Source: Atopomonas sediminilitoris
Lineage (GTDB): Bacteria > Pseudomonadota > Gammaproteobacteria > Pseudomonadales > Pseudomonadaceae
NCBI RefSeq assembly: GCF_022601735.1
Contig: NZ_JAKUMM010000003.1
Span: forward strand, 186,001-250,000
Reading direction: 5' to 3'
Length of the DNA stretch: 64,000 bases
The notes under the pieces are model-generated. The model saw only the letters and a program-made list of their open reading frames with translations, had not been told where the DNA came from and did not search any database. The position numbers were made by a program, and so were the translations under genes. This document shows positions 63,801-64,000 of the stretch, piece by piece (the stretch's first letter is position 1; each line of letters opens with the position of its first letter).

Positions 63801-63833
63801 GACTGCCATTGCCAGTTTACGAAGCCGAGCCAT
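60831..63833 (-). CDS. fimV: FimV, peptidoglycan-binding type IV pilus/polarity protein
   Basis: Inner-membrane hub of 1000 residues for twitching motility and polar protein placement. Signal peptide about 1-24, conserved FimV N-terminal domain about 25-135 (LGLGEITLKSALNQPLEAEI), LysM about 195-250 (YTSSKNDTLWEIALRAR), coiled coil about 330-390, Pro-rich linker, membrane helix about 504-524 (MLGAAGGAGLLVLLLGLMAV), cytoplasmic TPR segment about 575-650, very acidic DxSLDD-type repeats about 655-930, and the C-terminal FimV domain (TKLDLARAYIDMGDNEGARDILSEV). All parts are present in the known order. No type IV pilus genes are next to it. Confidence 0.95.
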   Translation of the reverse strand: MARLRKLAMAVAAATALSSGMAHALGLGEITLKSALNQPLEAEIALVEVKDLNQSEIIPNLGSAEDFSKAGVDRAYFLTGLKFTPVINANGKSVIRVTSPQPVREPYLNFLMEVLWPNGRLLREYTVLLDPPLYTPTPTITTSAPVASAPVVRSAPQPVVRAPQPAPAAAAPAPAARPAPVSAAPVASAGKLEGEYTSSKNDTLWEIALRARPAGASVHQTMLAIYDLNNGAFIDGNINRLKNGQVLRLPSAEQAKARTSDEAVALVAEHNKAWKEGRSVAASSARQLDATRRDTAGAAPATSAPSDRLSLVSGQEGKAKGSDKANAAGNDALQNKLAVTQESLDSSRRENTELKSRVTDLDSQLEKLQRLLKLKNEQLAKMQAELAKQGAAPVAPAVPADATAPVEAAKPADAPVQAVPADAAKADQPVDYNYTEEPAADKPAEPAVTPPVAEPVQPAPVTPVVEAPKPAPKPAKPVQEPVAPVAPVVTEEPSFVDDLLADPMMLGAAGGAGLLVLLLGLMAVSRRNAIKEAELQEANGLAGDDEGFDLDGDLDLGQDAELDADAMPEAADGKGDVLHEVDMLMAYGRFSQAAEQLNQAIDQEPERSDLRLKLMEVAGEMGDADNFARQENELNDIGGVQPQVDQLKAKYAALLGATAGAAALADDNFSLDDLSLDDVAEPTAEAADDGFDLSLDDLESELESDLAGAGDGLDDLSLDDDFSLDALNEPAAESAASSDDGFDLSLDDLAEPETAVADLDDAFDLSLDEEPKAAVTTEAADDLAALDDDFSFTLDDEPAEPAPAVADDAFDLSLDDAPAETSADDELAEFALSLEDEAPALADDGLSLDELSLDADSTDLGSDFDLSLDDDAPALSLDDAGDDFAAQLDEVSKDLDDLSDDLTALDDGAALDALDDLVESAPAAKQDAVVAEVATAAATADDDDFDFLAGTDETATKLDLARAYIDMGDNEGARDILSEVINEGNDSQQQEAKELMEKLS

Positions 63834-64000
63834 AACGTGATCCCTTATTTTTTCTACTTTTCTTGGCGTGTAATGCTTTTAACCACGCGGTTAATGCAGC
63901 AGGGTCATGTGCGCAAAAAACCGACCGCTCCCAAGGTTGGAGCGCCTCCAAACCTAGAATACTTCTTCACATTACGAAGTAAGTATCTTTTATAGAAGGT
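63834..64000. promoter_or_regulatory. Upstream region of fimV, with a possible terminator of the next gene
   Basis: No coding region is seen. CGCTCC (63926-63931) and GGAGCG (63939-63944) can pair, with an A6 run at 63915-63920 that would be a U-tract on the minus strand, about 5 nt off the stem. That would suit a terminator of a minus-strand gene beyond the right edge. fimV's own promoter should lie between it and 63833. Confidence 0.35.

Overview
The window reads as a chromosomal segment of a gammaproteobacterium, most likely Pseudomonadaceae or a close relative. Gene order is the main reason. A full type II secretion locus has gspC-D divergent from gspE-M, the layout of the Pseudomonas aeruginosa xcp locus. 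The run metZ-purF-cvpA-SPOR-folC-accD-trpF-truA-fimV, the hpt/upp-uraA group with a PA4642-type gene, and gltR-gtrS followed by gtsABCD are also pseudomonad arrangements as I recall them. Base composition looks even, coding density is high, and I saw no insertion sequence, prophage, CRISPR array, tRNA or rRNA.

Layout. 1-9 kb: 3' end of valS, an SRPBCC protein, nhaD, a periplasmic-sensor diguanylate cyclase, yejK, a putative metallopeptidase, a LuxR-type response regulator, a DMT exporter and tapT. 9-13.4 kb: bacterioferritin, a small PA4642-like protein, an exported protein and purine/pyrimidine salvage (hpt, upp, uraA). 13.4-20.6 kb: a two-component system and a sugar ABC importer, probably for glucose, with an unusual Arg/Glu/Asn-repeat exported protein between them. 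20.6-27.7 kb: arfB, a lipoprotein, a split LetA/LetB-like lipid-transport operon, a stand-alone UmuD with a LexA box, a retropepsin-like protease and a lipoprotein. 27.8-33.2 kb: gap, nhaC, a cysteine-synthase-like enzyme, nhaA and grxD. 33.3-43.6 kb: type II secretion. 43.6-52.6 kb: an accessory-looking block of a MAPEG membrane protein, a large HD-GYP sensor, an alpha-dioxygenase-like haem peroxidase and a MalT/LuxR-type regulator. 52.7-64 kb: the conserved metZ-to-fimV block.

How the genes fit together. Three sodium/proton antiporters from three families (NhaD, NhaC, NhaA) point to a sodium- or pH-challenged habitat, and each has a potentially structured leader. Two c-di-GMP enzymes, one for synthesis and one for degradation, carry large periplasmic sensor domains. 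The most interesting part is the 43.6-52.6 kb block, which interrupts otherwise conserved pseudomonad synteny. Its haem protein keeps the distal His and the Tyr-x-x-His signature of fatty-acid alpha-dioxygenases, has an N-terminal export-like segment, and sits beside its probable regulator and the secretion locus. An oxylipin-like function is an inference from these facts, not shown by them.
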